DNA of 40,081 bases from Alphaproteobacteria bacterium (GTDB taxonomy: Bacteria > Pseudomonadota > Alphaproteobacteria > UBA8366 > GCA-2717185). The DNA lies in contig JBBDQU010000032.1 in the NCBI GenBank assembly GCA_040905865.1, positions 1-40,081 on the forward strand. The letters run 5' to 3'. Below are positions 15,665 through 23,522 of this stretch, one piece after another. How positions within the stretch are numbered: the stretch's first letter is position 1; the number at the start of each line of letters is the position of its first letter. The position numbers and the translations under genes are program-made. Below the pieces are notes generated by a model that was not told the origin of the DNA, searched no databases, and saw nothing but the letters and a program-made list of their open reading frames with translations.

Positions 15665-15988
15665 TCACGATTGCCGGTTATGTCCCGGCAGTTCAATGGT
15701 GAGGATCAGCGTGCTGAGGCTCTTGCCGTGCACGTCCTGCGCCAGCGAGCGCGTCACCCCGCCGCCCAGCGCACCCTCGATGACGAAATTGAGCGCCCGC
15801 AGCTTCGGCAGTTCGTAGCGCCGCACCGGCCCCGGCGTGATGTGGCTGTAGGCCTTCGCCACCACGTCCACGGTCAGTTCCCGCCGCAGCACGTTCCAGG
15901 CCGCGTCGTCATAGGCGGTGACGGAGATGTTGGAGGTATTGCCCTTGTCGCCGGCGCGGCTGTGGCCGAGGTCGTATACGCGCACCAT
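15665..15988 (-). CDS. AtuA C-terminal-like small protein
   Basis: A 107-aa protein matching the C-terminal ferredoxin-like domain that closes many AtuA (DUF1446) proteins. It has the typical start 'VRVYDLGHSRAGDKGNTSNISVTAYD' with the conserved 'HSRAGDKG', and a later 'ALNFVIEGALGGGVTRSLAQDVHGKSLS'. In many genomes this part is fused to the AtuA body; here it is a separate gene. Its ATG (15986-15988) shares one base with the TGA stop of the larger AtuA gene (TGATG), so the two are translationally coupled and likely form one complex. AtuA proteins belong to acyclic terpene and leucine-like catabolic clusters, but their reaction is unknown. Confidence 0.85.
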   Translation of the reverse strand: MVRVYDLGHSRAGDKGNTSNISVTAYDDAAWNVLRRELTVDVVAKAYSHITPGPVRRYELPKLRALNFVIEGALGGGVTRSLAQDVHGKSLSTLILTIELPGHNRQS

Positions 15989-17343
15989 CAGGCGGCTCCT
16001 TCCACATAAATCCGGGGTTTGACCAGATGGCGCGGCAGCAGCACCGACTGCACCGCCAGGATCTCGCGCACGATCGGGTCGATCCCGCCGCCGCCGCCCG
16101 AGGGACCGTTCACATGCATCGCCCGCGTCTCGAAGCCGACCTGTCCGGCGGCCGCCCGGCTGTCGCAGCGCGCGGCGACGCGGAGCCGCACCTCATAGGG
16201 CTCCGGCCCGTCCGGCTCCCTGCCGTGCAGGCTGGACATGCCGATCAGGTCGACCCGCATTTCGGTGTAGGTATAGGGGTTTTCGCGCAGCCGCTGCTGG
16301 ATGATCCCGGCGGCCAGCTTCGCCCGCGCCACCGCGTTGATCCCGGCATAGGAGACCTGTCCCTCGCCGATGAAGCCGTCCTGGTAGCCGATGGAGACCT
16401 TGTAGCTGTCGGTATGCGGCCTGGCCGCCGCGCCCGTCACCCGCACCCGGTCGGGGCCGGTTTCGTGCAGTTCGACATCGGTCACGTCCAGCACGCAGTC
16501 CGGCGTGATATAGGCGGCCGGATCGTGCATTTCATACAGCAGCTGTTCGGTGGCGGTCGCGCGGTCCAGCCGCCCGCCGGTGCCGGGGCATTTGCCGACC
16601 TCGACCCCGCCGTCCAGGGTGATATCCGCATAGGGATTGCCGAGATGGGCAAGGTCCGGGACGTCCTTCATGCCCGGGTCGGCGAAGCAGCCGCCGGTCA
16701 GCTGCCCCGAACATTCCAGCAGGTGCCCCGCGACCGTGCCGGCGGCGAGGCGCGGCAGGTCGTCCGGCGACCATTTCCAGTAATGCATGGCGGGGGCGAG
16801 GAACAGCGAGGGGTCGGATACCCGCCCGGTGATGACCAGCGGCGCGCCGGTTTCCAGCGCCCGGCAGACCACGTCCGCGCCCAGATAGGCATGCGCCGCC
16901 ACCATGTTCGGCAGCAGGCTTTCCACCGGCTCGCCGGTTTCCATGACCGGCAGTTCCGGCATGGCGCGGATGATGCTTTCGATATCGTCGCCCTCGACCA
17001 CCGCCACGGGCACATTGCCCAGCCCCTGTTCTTCCGCCATCAGCCGCACGGCGCGCGCGCCGCCGCCGGGATTGGCCGCGCCCATATTGGTGACGATGCG
17101 TACATGCCGATCCAGGCAGAGCGGCAGGATGCGCTCCATGCGTTCGATCAGGCGCGGGTTGTAGCCTTTCTCCGGGTTGTGGCGGCGGGTCAGGCTTTCG
17201 CGCGCGGTGGTCCGCTCGGCCAGGCATTCGAAGACGAGGAAGTCGAGATCCGCGCGCTCGACCAGGTCGATGGCGGGCTCGATGCGGTCATCCGCGAAAC
17301 CGGCGCCGACGCCGATGCGCACGACATCCGTTGGTTTGGGCAT
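15988..17343 (-). CDS. AtuA-family (DUF1446) acyclic terpene utilization-like protein
   Basis: A 451-aa cytosolic protein of the AtuA/DUF1446 family. Recognisable segments are the N-terminal 'VRIGVGAGFADDRIEPAIDLVERADLDFLVFECLAERT', 'NMGAANPGGGARAVRLMAEEQG', 'LETGAPLVITGRVSDPSLFLAPAMHYWKW', 'ECSGQLTGGCFADPG' and 'VTGAAARPHTDSYKVSIGYQDG'. The family is named from Pseudomonas citronellol/geraniol catabolism, where it accompanies an acyl-CoA carboxylase; its own reaction has not been established. No carboxylase subunits are in this window. The ATG at 17343 is chosen because it begins the conserved sequence and follows GGAGACTCCCC. A longer upstream frame overlaps the next gene. It is coupled to the small subunit downstream and preceded by the SnoaL-like gene. 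Confidence 0.88.
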   Translation of the reverse strand: MPKPTDVVRIGVGAGFADDRIEPAIDLVERADLDFLVFECLAERTTARESLTRRHNPEKGYNPRLIERMERILPLCLDRHVRIVTNMGAANPGGGARAVRLMAEEQGLGNVPVAVVEGDDIESIIRAMPELPVMETGEPVESLLPNMVAAHAYLGADVVCRALETGAPLVITGRVSDPSLFLAPAMHYWKWSPDDLPRLAAGTVAGHLLECSGQLTGGCFADPGMKDVPDLAHLGNPYADITLDGGVEVGKCPGTGGRLDRATATEQLLYEMHDPAAYITPDCVLDVTDVELHETGPDRVRVTGAAARPHTDSYKVSIGYQDGFIGEGQVSYAGINAVARAKLAAGIIQQRLRENPYTYTEMRVDLIGMSSLHGREPDGPEPYEVRLRVAARCDSRAAAGQVGFETRAMHVNGPSGGGGGIDPIVREILAVQSVLLPRHLVKPRIYVEGAA

Positions 17344-17449
17344 GGTGGGGAGTCTCCGGGCTGGAAAGGTCGATGGATCGTTGCCCGCATTATGGGGCGA
17401 CCGGACGGCCGGACGCAACGCCGCCCGGCGCGTATCGGCGCAAGCGGCA

Positions 17450-18028
17450 TCAACCCGCCGCGTCGCCCAGGATTTCGGTGCGCGCCGCATAGAGCGGGTC
17501 CGAGGTGTCCCGCGTTCCCCATGGCCCTGCGCCCTGCCGCGCGCCGCCCTTCGCGACGGAGGTGAAGCGGTTGTCGATGACGAGGGTGCGCCGCGCGATC
17601 CGCCACTCGCCGTCGCGCCGTTCGAAGCGGTCCAGGTAGCGTCCCCAGGACTGCCGGCAGATCATGTCGCCGGGCGCGAGGCCTTCCGCCTCCATGCCTT
17701 TCGGGTCCAGGCCTTCCGGCGGGCGCAGGCGGCGGCTGGCGTAATAGGTTTCGACCATGGCGAGATCCGGCCCCGCGAACTCGATCAGGCACTGGCCGAG
17801 GAAATGCATGGAGTTGTCGTAGCCTTTGAAATTGACGCCCAGCCAGGCGATGAAGCCGTCGATATCGCCGCTGTAATCGACATGGTCGTCATGGGCATCG
17901 GGGTGATAGGCGGAGCGGATGATCGCTTCGTCGCCGCGGTCGACGCCGCGGGCATAGCGGCACATCGTGTCCCGGATCGCGGCCCGGTCCGCGAGCTGCC
18001 GGAGGGTATCGCTGTCGGATCCGTTCAT
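17450..18028 (-). CDS. SnoaL/NTF2-like protein
   Basis: A 192-aa cone-shaped alpha+beta barrel protein of the nuclear transport factor 2-like superfamily. The N-terminal 'LADRAAIRDTMCRYARGVDRGDEAIIRSAYHPDAHDDHVDYSGD' is the standard opening, with a Tyr/Arg/Asp pattern seen in hydroxysteroid and aromatic-pathway members. 'MHFLGQCLIEF', 'ETYYASRRL' and 'GRYLDRFERRDGEWRIARRTLVID' supply the barrel strands. Members act as dehydratases, isomerases or ring-modifying enzymes in polyketide, steroid and aromatic degradation; none of these can be chosen here. The ATG at 18028 has an AAAGGAGGCGACC ribosome site. It lies 106 bp upstream of the AtuA gene on the same strand, divergent from the alpha/beta hydrolase, and may act on the same substrate. 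Confidence 0.85.
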   Translation of the reverse strand: MNGSDSDTLRQLADRAAIRDTMCRYARGVDRGDEAIIRSAYHPDAHDDHVDYSGDIDGFIAWLGVNFKGYDNSMHFLGQCLIEFAGPDLAMVETYYASRRLRPPEGLDPKGMEAEGLAPGDMICRQSWGRYLDRFERRDGEWRIARRTLVIDNRFTSVAKGGARQGAGPWGTRDTSDPLYAARTEILGDAAG

Positions 18029-18078
18029 GGTCGCCTCCTTTGGTGTCCCGGCCCGTGTCAGGCCTGTTGGTGTCCCGT

Positions 18079-18108
18079 TTGTTCGTGCGACGGCCGATCC
18101 GCTATAGT
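18079..18108 (+). promoter_or_regulatory. Possible sigma70-type promoter of the alpha/beta hydrolase gene
   Basis: A TTGTTC hexamer (18079-18084), an 18-bp spacer and TATAGT (18103-18108) lie just upstream of the alpha/beta hydrolase start, giving a 5' leader of about 20 nt. The -10 is good and the -35 poor. Confidence 0.4.
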
Positions 18109-18136
18109 GCCGCAATCAAACGAGGGGAGCTTCAGT

Positions 18137-18982
18137 ATGCCATATATCCAGTCCGACGGCGCGCGCCTGTATTACGAGCAGGCGGGTACCGGAACACCGA
18201 TCGTCTTCGTCCATGAATTTTCGGGCGACCTGTGGAGCTGGGAAAAGCAGATCCAGCATTTCAGCCGCCGCTATCGTTGCGTTGCCTTCAACGCCCGCGG
18301 CTATCCGCCGTCGGACGTGCCGGACAAGCCGTCGGGCTATTCGCACAAGAAGTCGGTGGATGACGTCGCGGCGGTCATGCGGCACCTCAAGATCGCCAGG
18401 GCGCATATCGTCGGCTGTTCGATGGGCTCGCGCACGACGCTGGATTTCGGTTTGCGCTATCCGCGCATGGCGATGTCGCTGACCATGATCGGCATCGGCA
18501 GCGGCGGCGATCCGCGAGATGTGGAGGCCTTCAAGCGCGACGCCGAGGCCCGCGCAAGGCTCTACGAGGAAGGCGGCCTCGCCGAAGTGCTCAAGGGCCT
18601 GCGCAAGGCGGAGAACCGCATTCAGCTTAAACGCAAGAACCCGCGCGCCTTCGACGATTTCTGCCGCCGCTTCATGGATCATTCCGCGCAGGGCAGCGCC
18701 CATATTTCGCGCCAGGTGATGGCCAGGCGGGTTTCCCTGTTCGACATGGAAAAACCGCTTGCCGCGATGAAGGTGCCGTCGCTTGTCGTTGTCGGCGACG
18801 AGGATCCCCGCGCCCTCGATTCCGGACTGTTCATGAAACAGGTCAGCCCGGCGGTCGGGCTTGCCGTCGTGCCGTCGACCGGCCATCTGGTGAACCTGGA
18901 GGAACCCGACCTTTTTCACCGTCTGACCGAGGACTTTCTCGCCCTGGTGGAATCGAAAAAGTGGCGTCCCCGGGGCAAGTGA
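18137..18982 (+). CDS. Alpha/beta hydrolase
   Basis: A 281-aa serine hydrolase. The catalytic triad is visible: nucleophile Ser95 in 'IVGCSMGSRT', an acid in 'VVVGDEDPRALD' (Asp223) and His250 in 'PSTGHLVNLEEPD'. The oxyanion-hole loop is 'VFVHEFSG' (24-30), HEF replacing the usual HGF/HGG. A helical cap (about residues 125-200) is rich in Arg/Lys. Family members include esterases, enol-lactonases and meta-cleavage-product C-C hydrolases; the cap and neighbours do not decide among these. The ATG at 18137 follows GAGGGGAGC. It is divergent from the SnoaL-like gene and ends 6 bp from the convergent DMT transporter gene. Confidence 0.92.
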   Translation: MPYIQSDGARLYYEQAGTGTPIVFVHEFSGDLWSWEKQIQHFSRRYRCVAFNARGYPPSDVPDKPSGYSHKKSVDDVAAVMRHLKIARAHIVGCSMGSRTTLDFGLRYPRMAMSLTMIGIGSGGDPRDVEAFKRDAEARARLYEEGGLAEVLKGLRKAENRIQLKRKNPRAFDDFCRRFMDHSAQGSAHISRQVMARRVSLFDMEKPLAAMKVPSLVVVGDEDPRALDSGLFMKQVSPAVGLAVVPSTGHLVNLEEPDLFHRLTEDFLALVESKKWRPRGK

Positions 18983-18988
18983 TCGCCG

Positions 18989-19984
18989 TTACCGGGGCCG
19001 GTTCGTTTTTGTTGCCGCCGCTTCGGAAGGCGCCGCGGCCGCTTCGGAAATCGACGCGCCGGGCACGGTGACCTTGCGCGTCAGCATGCGTTCCCGGTGC
19101 CAGACATACAGCCCGGCGGCGAAGAGGATCGCCGTGCCGGCGACCGTCGGCGCGTCGGGCAGCGAGTGGAAAAAGACCGCGCCGATCAGCGTCGCCCAGA
19201 TGATCGTGCTGTAGGAGAACGGCGCGAGGATCGAGGCCGAGGCCAGCATGAAGGCCCTGATGGTGAGATACTGTCCCGCAAGGTGGCAGGCCGCGATCGC
19301 CGCCAGCTTTACCAGCTGCATGCCGTCCGGCATCTGCCAGTCCATCAGGCCCAGCGGCAGGATCGCCACCAACCCGCTGACCGTCGACCAGACGAGGATG
19401 GTGAACGGCGGTTCCGCACCGCGCATCGCGCGGGTGATGATAAGCCCGCAGGCCCAGCAGAAGGACGACAGCACCGGCAGCAGCATGGCCGGGTGGAACG
19501 AATCCGCCCAGGGACGGATGATGGTGAGGACACCGGCGAGGCCGATCAGGACGGCCAGCCAGCGGCGAATGCCGACCCGTTCGCCCAGGAAGGGGATCGA
19601 GAGCGCGGTCACGTAGAGCGGCGACATGAAGCTGATCGCGGTGCTGGTCTCCAGCGGCAATACCCGTACGGCGTAGATGAACAGCACCGCCGAGACGAGC
19701 AGCAGCAGCCCGCGAACGATGTGCAGCATGCGCCGGTTCGTGCGGAAAGGCCGCCGCCCCCGCAGCCGGACGACGACGGGCAGCAGCACCGCCGTCACCA
19801 GCGCGTAACGCCACAACACGATCAGCTCCGGCGCCAGCCCCTGGCCCACGAGCGACTTGGCCAGCCCGTCCATGGTGACGAACGCCGCCATCGCCATGAG
19901 CAGCAGCGCAATCGCCAGCCCCGGCCGGTCGCCGGAGTCGGCGCCCGATTGCGGCGTTGCAGGTGAAACAGATACATGCGCCAT
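18989..19984 (-). CDS. EamA/DMT-family permease
   Basis: A 331-aa inner-membrane protein with about ten predicted helices in two EamA repeats. The first begins 'LAIALLLMAMAAFVTMDGLAKSLVGQGLAPELIVLWRY'; the second begins around 'LLPVLSSFCWACGLIITRAMRG'. The segment 'LPLETSTAISFMSPLYVTALSIPFLGERVG' is the family's characteristic TM4-loop with conserved Pro and 'GER'. A cytoplasmic Ala/Lys-rich tail follows the last helix. DMT proteins export or import small metabolites such as amino acids and nucleotides. The substrate is unknown. It converges with the alpha/beta hydrolase gene and is the last gene before the low-GC island. Confidence 0.9.
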   Translation of the reverse strand: MAHVSVSPATPQSGADSGDRPGLAIALLLMAMAAFVTMDGLAKSLVGQGLAPELIVLWRYALVTAVLLPVVVRLRGRRPFRTNRRMLHIVRGLLLLVSAVLFIYAVRVLPLETSTAISFMSPLYVTALSIPFLGERVGIRRWLAVLIGLAGVLTIIRPWADSFHPAMLLPVLSSFCWACGLIITRAMRGAEPPFTILVWSTVSGLVAILPLGLMDWQMPDGMQLVKLAAIAACHLAGQYLTIRAFMLASASILAPFSYSTIIWATLIGAVFFHSLPDAPTVAGTAILFAAGLYVWHRERMLTRKVTVPGASISEAAAAPSEAAATKTNRPR

Positions 19985-20235
19985 AACCAGCCCTCCGGCC
20001 GGGTATCGGCCGCCTGTCCGCCACGGCTCCGGGGGTGCCGGGCTGGGCAGTAGAACGTGTCACGTCAGAGGGTTGTCGGCAATGCGCATTGTCGCAGAAA
20101 TCAGAATTGTGCCTTATTGACTAACGTAGAGTCACTTTGAATCACCGCAATTCAAGAAAATACGGATATAGTTACCGGCGCCAAGAACAACATATGCACG
20201 ATTGCTTTTTCATGTCAGCAGATTAAAGTATTGAA

Positions 20236-21222
20236 ATGAAATGGAAGAATAGAAATTTACGGGAATTGGCCGACATCATTTGTGGCAATGTTGATCACTT
20301 TCAATATCGATCAAGTTCCTACATCACCGAGTTCTTCGAAGATTGTGACCTCGAGTTTTTCCACGACGGTTCGACGCGGTGGGCTTGGGTTTCGGATAGG
20401 CTCGAAGAGGTTCTGGCATTACCGCACCCTGGCCCCAATATTCCACCCGACGCGTTTGTACGCATCATACGTGCCGTTCTCGATAAGGGAGAGGCGCAAG
20501 AAGGTGACGCGGATCGTAGCAAAGCGCTGACTGCACTTAACGTAGTGCTTGCCCGCGAGGGTTGGGAGGCGTTTTACGATGACAATGGACTCGGACAACT
20601 GCGCCATATCGAGACTAACACCATTGCAAAAATAGCTAACCCTCATCGCCCTCTGACGCCGGCGGAACTAGAACGAAAGTCTCAACTCACTGCCTATCTA
20701 GACAAATGTTCAGAGGACGATCTGATCGAGGAGGTGCTTCAACCCTTGTTTCGCCAACTGGGTTTCCACCGCATCACTGCAGCAGGACACAAAGACAAAG
20801 CGTTAGAATACGGTAAAGACGTGTGGATGAAATACACCCTTCCGACGCTACATGTACTTTATTTTGGAATACAAGCCAAAAAAGGAAAGCTCGACTCCGC
20901 AGGCGCAAGTAAAGGAGGGTCGCGCAACATTGGCGAGATACTGAACCAGGTTACAATGATGCTTGGGCACGAAATATTCGATCCAGAACTAAGTCGTCGT
21001 GTGCTCGTTGACCATGCTTTTATCGTTGCGGGAGGCGAGATAACGAAGCAGGCAAAAAACTGGCTGGGGGAGCGTTTGGACGCGACAAAACGTTCGCAGG
21101 TTATGTTCATAGACCGCGACGACATTCTAAACTTGTTCATTGTGACAAACTTGCCATTGCCGTCGAGGGCTCTTCTTCCTCTTGCAGAGACTAGTGCATT
21201 AGACGATGAAATACCTTTTTGA
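20236..21222 (+). CDS. AbiJ-NTD-like / PD-(D/E)XK nuclease-like protein (putative defence)
   Basis: A 328-aa protein in low-GC DNA. Residues 7-115 ('LRELADIICGN', 'FQYRSSSYITEFFEDCDLEFFHDGSTR', then 'IIRAVLD' and 'ALNVVLAREGW') resemble the AbiJ-type N-terminal domain found on abortive-infection and other conflict proteins. Residues 150-305 look like a restriction-endonuclease fold: a helix with 'DLIEEVLQPLFRQLGFHRI' (Glu165/166), then 'EYGKDVWMKY' (Asp195) and 'LYFGIQAKKG' (Gln213, Lys215). That is the D-(Q/E)-x-K pattern of PD-(D/E)XK nucleases. 'VLVDHAFIVAGGEITKQAKNWL' and 'FIDRDDILNLFIVTNLPLP' finish the fold. The domain calls rest on motif memory and are tentative. The ribosome site is weak. 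A one-TM protein gene follows 58 bp downstream. It probably acts against foreign nucleic acid, an inference from domains and island context. Confidence 0.6.
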   Translation: MKWKNRNLRELADIICGNVDHFQYRSSSYITEFFEDCDLEFFHDGSTRWAWVSDRLEEVLALPHPGPNIPPDAFVRIIRAVLDKGEAQEGDADRSKALTALNVVLAREGWEAFYDDNGLGQLRHIETNTIAKIANPHRPLTPAELERKSQLTAYLDKCSEDDLIEEVLQPLFRQLGFHRITAAGHKDKALEYGKDVWMKYTLPTLHVLYFGIQAKKGKLDSAGASKGGSRNIGEILNQVTMMLGHEIFDPELSRRVLVDHAFIVAGGEITKQAKNWLGERLDATKRSQVMFIDRDDILNLFIVTNLPLPSRALLPLAETSALDDEIPF

Positions 21223-21280
21223 ATACGCTCGGTGGTGGACTGCAGAAAATTAGTTGATGAGGCTAGATGTTGGAGAGTCG

Positions 21281-21871
21281 ATGGAGAACACGCTTACACT
21301 TTGGAGCATCGCACAGCTCGGCGTTGTTTCGACGGCGGTTACGCTCGGTGTCGGTTGGATTAGAGACCATATCAAGCAAAGACAAACGACTGAACGCGAT
21401 GCGACTTACCTCGCAAATAGAATAGCGCCGGTCCTAGAACGCTACGCATTGGAGTGTGCGGAGCTAATTTCCGCACAAGCCCTCGACGAGGACTTCGAAA
21501 GTTATGGCGGCAGTCGCAGAGGGACGATTCCTCCCTTTCCGAATTACCCGAGTGATGTCGATTGGCGCTCAGTCGATAAGAAAATAGGTGGGCGATTGCT
21601 AATGTTTCCAAATGAGGTGATCGAAGCCGCCGGACACTACTATTTTATTCACAATCTACATGACGACATTTGCGTAGGTTCCTACGACTTGCAGGTAGGC
21701 AGAGTCGGATATCGTGCTTGGGTGCTTGCATGTGAGCTTAGGAACGAATTTAAACTTCCGAAACCGTTTACCAGTTGGCCATACTTGGAGGATTTAAAGG
21801 AAAAGCATGATGAAGCGGTTAATACAGTTGAGCTGGGTGGATTTGCGCCATCTATGCCACTAGCGAGTTAA
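21281..21871 (+). CDS. Hypothetical protein with N-terminal membrane helix, in low-GC island
   Basis: A 196-aa protein. An N-terminal hydrophobic segment 'LWSIAQLGVVSTAVTLGVGWI' is followed by a basic juxtamembrane stretch 'RDHIKQRQTTERDATYLANRIAPVLERYALECAELISAQ', probably a cytoplasmic coiled helix. Then comes a globular part with 'FPNYPSDVDWRSVDKKIGGRLLMFPNEVIEAAGHYYF' and 'DLQVGRVGYRAWVLACELRNEFKLP'. I know this as a conserved hypothetical type without an assigned role. The ATG at 21281 follows GGAGAGTCG; an upstream ATG at 21254 in frame is less likely. It follows the nuclease-like gene by 58 bp with matching base composition, so the two were probably acquired together. It might be a membrane-linked effector or an unrelated passenger. 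Confidence 0.6.
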   Translation: MENTLTLWSIAQLGVVSTAVTLGVGWIRDHIKQRQTTERDATYLANRIAPVLERYALECAELISAQALDEDFESYGGSRRGTIPPFPNYPSDVDWRSVDKKIGGRLLMFPNEVIEAAGHYYFIHNLHDDICVGSYDLQVGRVGYRAWVLACELRNEFKLPKPFTSWPYLEDLKEKHDEAVNTVELGGFAPSMPLAS

Positions 21872-22185
21872 AAACTATTAATTCCCGTTTGCTCGTAGGC
21901 GGGGCGCATGGCATTACGGTAACGGTTAATTGTTACACGGATACTGCAAGCGTCTAAGCATGACACGAGATGAGGCGAGAATCATTAAATATATTACATA
22001 ATCTGGCACTCACTTTGGTGTACGTCGTGCGCTGTTATCTAATTCGGCACGTATTGGTATTGGTGCAGAAAGTAAGCCCCAACGCCGAAAGATGTGCCAG
22101 CTCCCGGCCTTGCGCCGAAGCCCCTTGGACGGCCGGTCGGATCGCGGCTAGACTTTCCCTTGCCACACCAAGGGAGGGAACAGGC
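21872..22185. other. Intergenic region at the right edge of the low-GC island, no gene seen
   Basis: About 314 bp between the island and the dioxygenase gene. Composition changes from AT-rich (21872-22080) to the normal GC-rich background near 22085, which marks the likely right boundary of the island. No tRNA, integrase remnant, terminator or convincing direct repeat matching the left edge (about 20090-20235) was found by eye. Confidence 0.5.
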
Positions 22186-23406
22186 ATGCCGGATACCATA
22201 GTCGATCTGACGCCAACGGACCTGGAGCGCCGCTTCAAGGCCGAATTCGGCTCCGCCGTCGCGCTCGAGCACCCTCTCGCCGCCAGCGGCATGGGCGCGC
22301 GCGTGGTGGGTATCGATCTCTGCAAGCCGCTGCTTCCGACGCAGGTGGCGCTGCTGCTGGACACGCTCGCGCATTGCCGGCTGCTGACCATCGCGGGGCA
22401 GGACCTGAACCGGTTCTCGCTCGCAACTTTCGAGCGGTTCGCCAATCATTGGGGCGCGCCTGTCGCGCATCCTTCCAACCTGTTGCGGGGCGGCAAGCCG
22501 GCGCAGGAGGACGGGGCGAGCGATGGCGCCGTCGAAATCCGGCCCTATGCGGACCGCAAGGCCGCCGCGGCGGATTCGACCCTGCCGGGGCAGGTCGCCT
22601 GCCTGCCGCACGAGTCGCCGGCGGTGCTGGTGGCGACCAATCTGCTGGGCGAGGGCGACCGCGACCGCACCCGCCTGAGCAACGGCGGCACCTGGCACAC
22701 CGATATCGAATACGAACCGCTGCCCCTCTACGTGTCGATGTTCCTGGTCCATCACATGCCCGTGGCGCGGGACGCGCCGGGCGGGCACTGGGTCAAGGCG
22801 CCCGTGGTGGCCGGGCCGGAGCCCTATTTCGCCGGGTCCGACGACGAACTGATGGCGCTGCGCCGGAACCTGCCGCTGGATGGCGAGACCGCCTTCGCGG
22901 ATACGGCGGCGGCCTTCGCGGCGCTGCCGCCAGGCGAACAGGCGCGGCTCGAAGGGCTGCAAGTCCGCCGGCGCCTGAACGAGGGCGACGAAGGCTTCCT
23001 CGCGCCGCTGGTGCACACCGATCCGCGTTCCGGCGTCAGGTCGCTGCACAGTCCGGTCTGGGCTTCGCGCCCCGGCGTCAGGCCCGCGATCGAGGTGGAC
23101 GGCATGACGCCGGCGGAATCGCGGGAATTCCTCGACAGGCTGGAAAAGCACGTGCTGCAGCCGCAATTCCGGTATGACCGGCTGCACGAGCCGGGCGACG
23201 TCACCATCTGGAACGACTACATGTCCATTCACTGCTCGCCGCCGATCAAGACCGGGATCGGCCGGCTGGAAGATGCGCGGCTGCTGTACCGGTTGAGCTG
23301 CAAGGGCGAACCCGCCCTGACCCTGCCGCGGCGCGACGACCCGGCCTGGATCGCGCGTCACATCACCGGCGGCTATCGCTCGCCGGCGGCCATCACCGGC
23401 GGCTGA
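22186..23406 (+). CDS. TauD/TfdA-like Fe(II)/2-oxoglutarate dioxygenase
   Basis: A 406-aa non-haem iron oxygenase, longer than the usual ~280-300. The iron-binding HxD is in 'GGTWHTDIEYEPLP' (His171, Asp173). The distal His lies in 'WNDYMSIHCSPP' (about residue 348), and the 2-oxoglutarate-binding Arg is probably in 'RLLYRLSCKG'. The N-terminal 'GMGARVVGIDLCKPLLPTQVALLLDTLAHCRLLTIAGQDL' is the standard family opening. Two insertions, around residues 100-135 and 195-260, account for the extra length. The reaction would couple 2-oxoglutarate decarboxylation to hydroxylation of an unknown substrate. The ATG at 22186 has an AGGGAGGG ribosome site. It is followed, 116 bp on, by an aminotransferase gene with its own promoter. 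Confidence 0.88.
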   Translation: MPDTIVDLTPTDLERRFKAEFGSAVALEHPLAASGMGARVVGIDLCKPLLPTQVALLLDTLAHCRLLTIAGQDLNRFSLATFERFANHWGAPVAHPSNLLRGGKPAQEDGASDGAVEIRPYADRKAAAADSTLPGQVACLPHESPAVLVATNLLGEGDRDRTRLSNGGTWHTDIEYEPLPLYVSMFLVHHMPVARDAPGGHWVKAPVVAGPEPYFAGSDDELMALRRNLPLDGETAFADTAAAFAALPPGEQARLEGLQVRRRLNEGDEGFLAPLVHTDPRSGVRSLHSPVWASRPGVRPAIEVDGMTPAESREFLDRLEKHVLQPQFRYDRLHEPGDVTIWNDYMSIHCSPPIKTGIGRLEDARLLYRLSCKGEPALTLPRRDDPAWIARHITGGYRSPAAITGG

Positions 23407-23458
23407 CACGGCGCCAGCGTAATATAATTACAAAAAACAGGCCGACTGGATAATCATC

Positions 23459-23488
23459 TTGACAATAAGTCAGCATCATTGACATAAA
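23459..23488 (+). promoter_or_regulatory. Sigma70-type promoter of the aminotransferase-lysE unit
   Basis: A perfect TTGACA (23459-23464), an 18-bp spacer and CATAAA (23483-23488) lie about 35 bp upstream of the aminotransferase ATG. A second TTGACA at 23479-23484 overlaps the -10 and has no good partner. This local patch is AT-rich relative to its surroundings. Confidence 0.55.
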
Positions 23489-23522
23489 AGCCGCCTTGCC
23501 ATCTGTGGTGTCGGAGGAAGTC

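Noticed and set aside
16027-17565. Long plus-strand frame (512 codons) opposite the AtuA gene
   Set aside because: The minus-strand AtuA reading has clear family motifs and the coupled start; the antisense product is low-complexity.
19985-22185. att-like direct repeats or an integrase remnant around the low-GC island
   Set aside because: Comparison of the two edges by eye gave only short matches expected by chance; a computed repeat search would be decisive.
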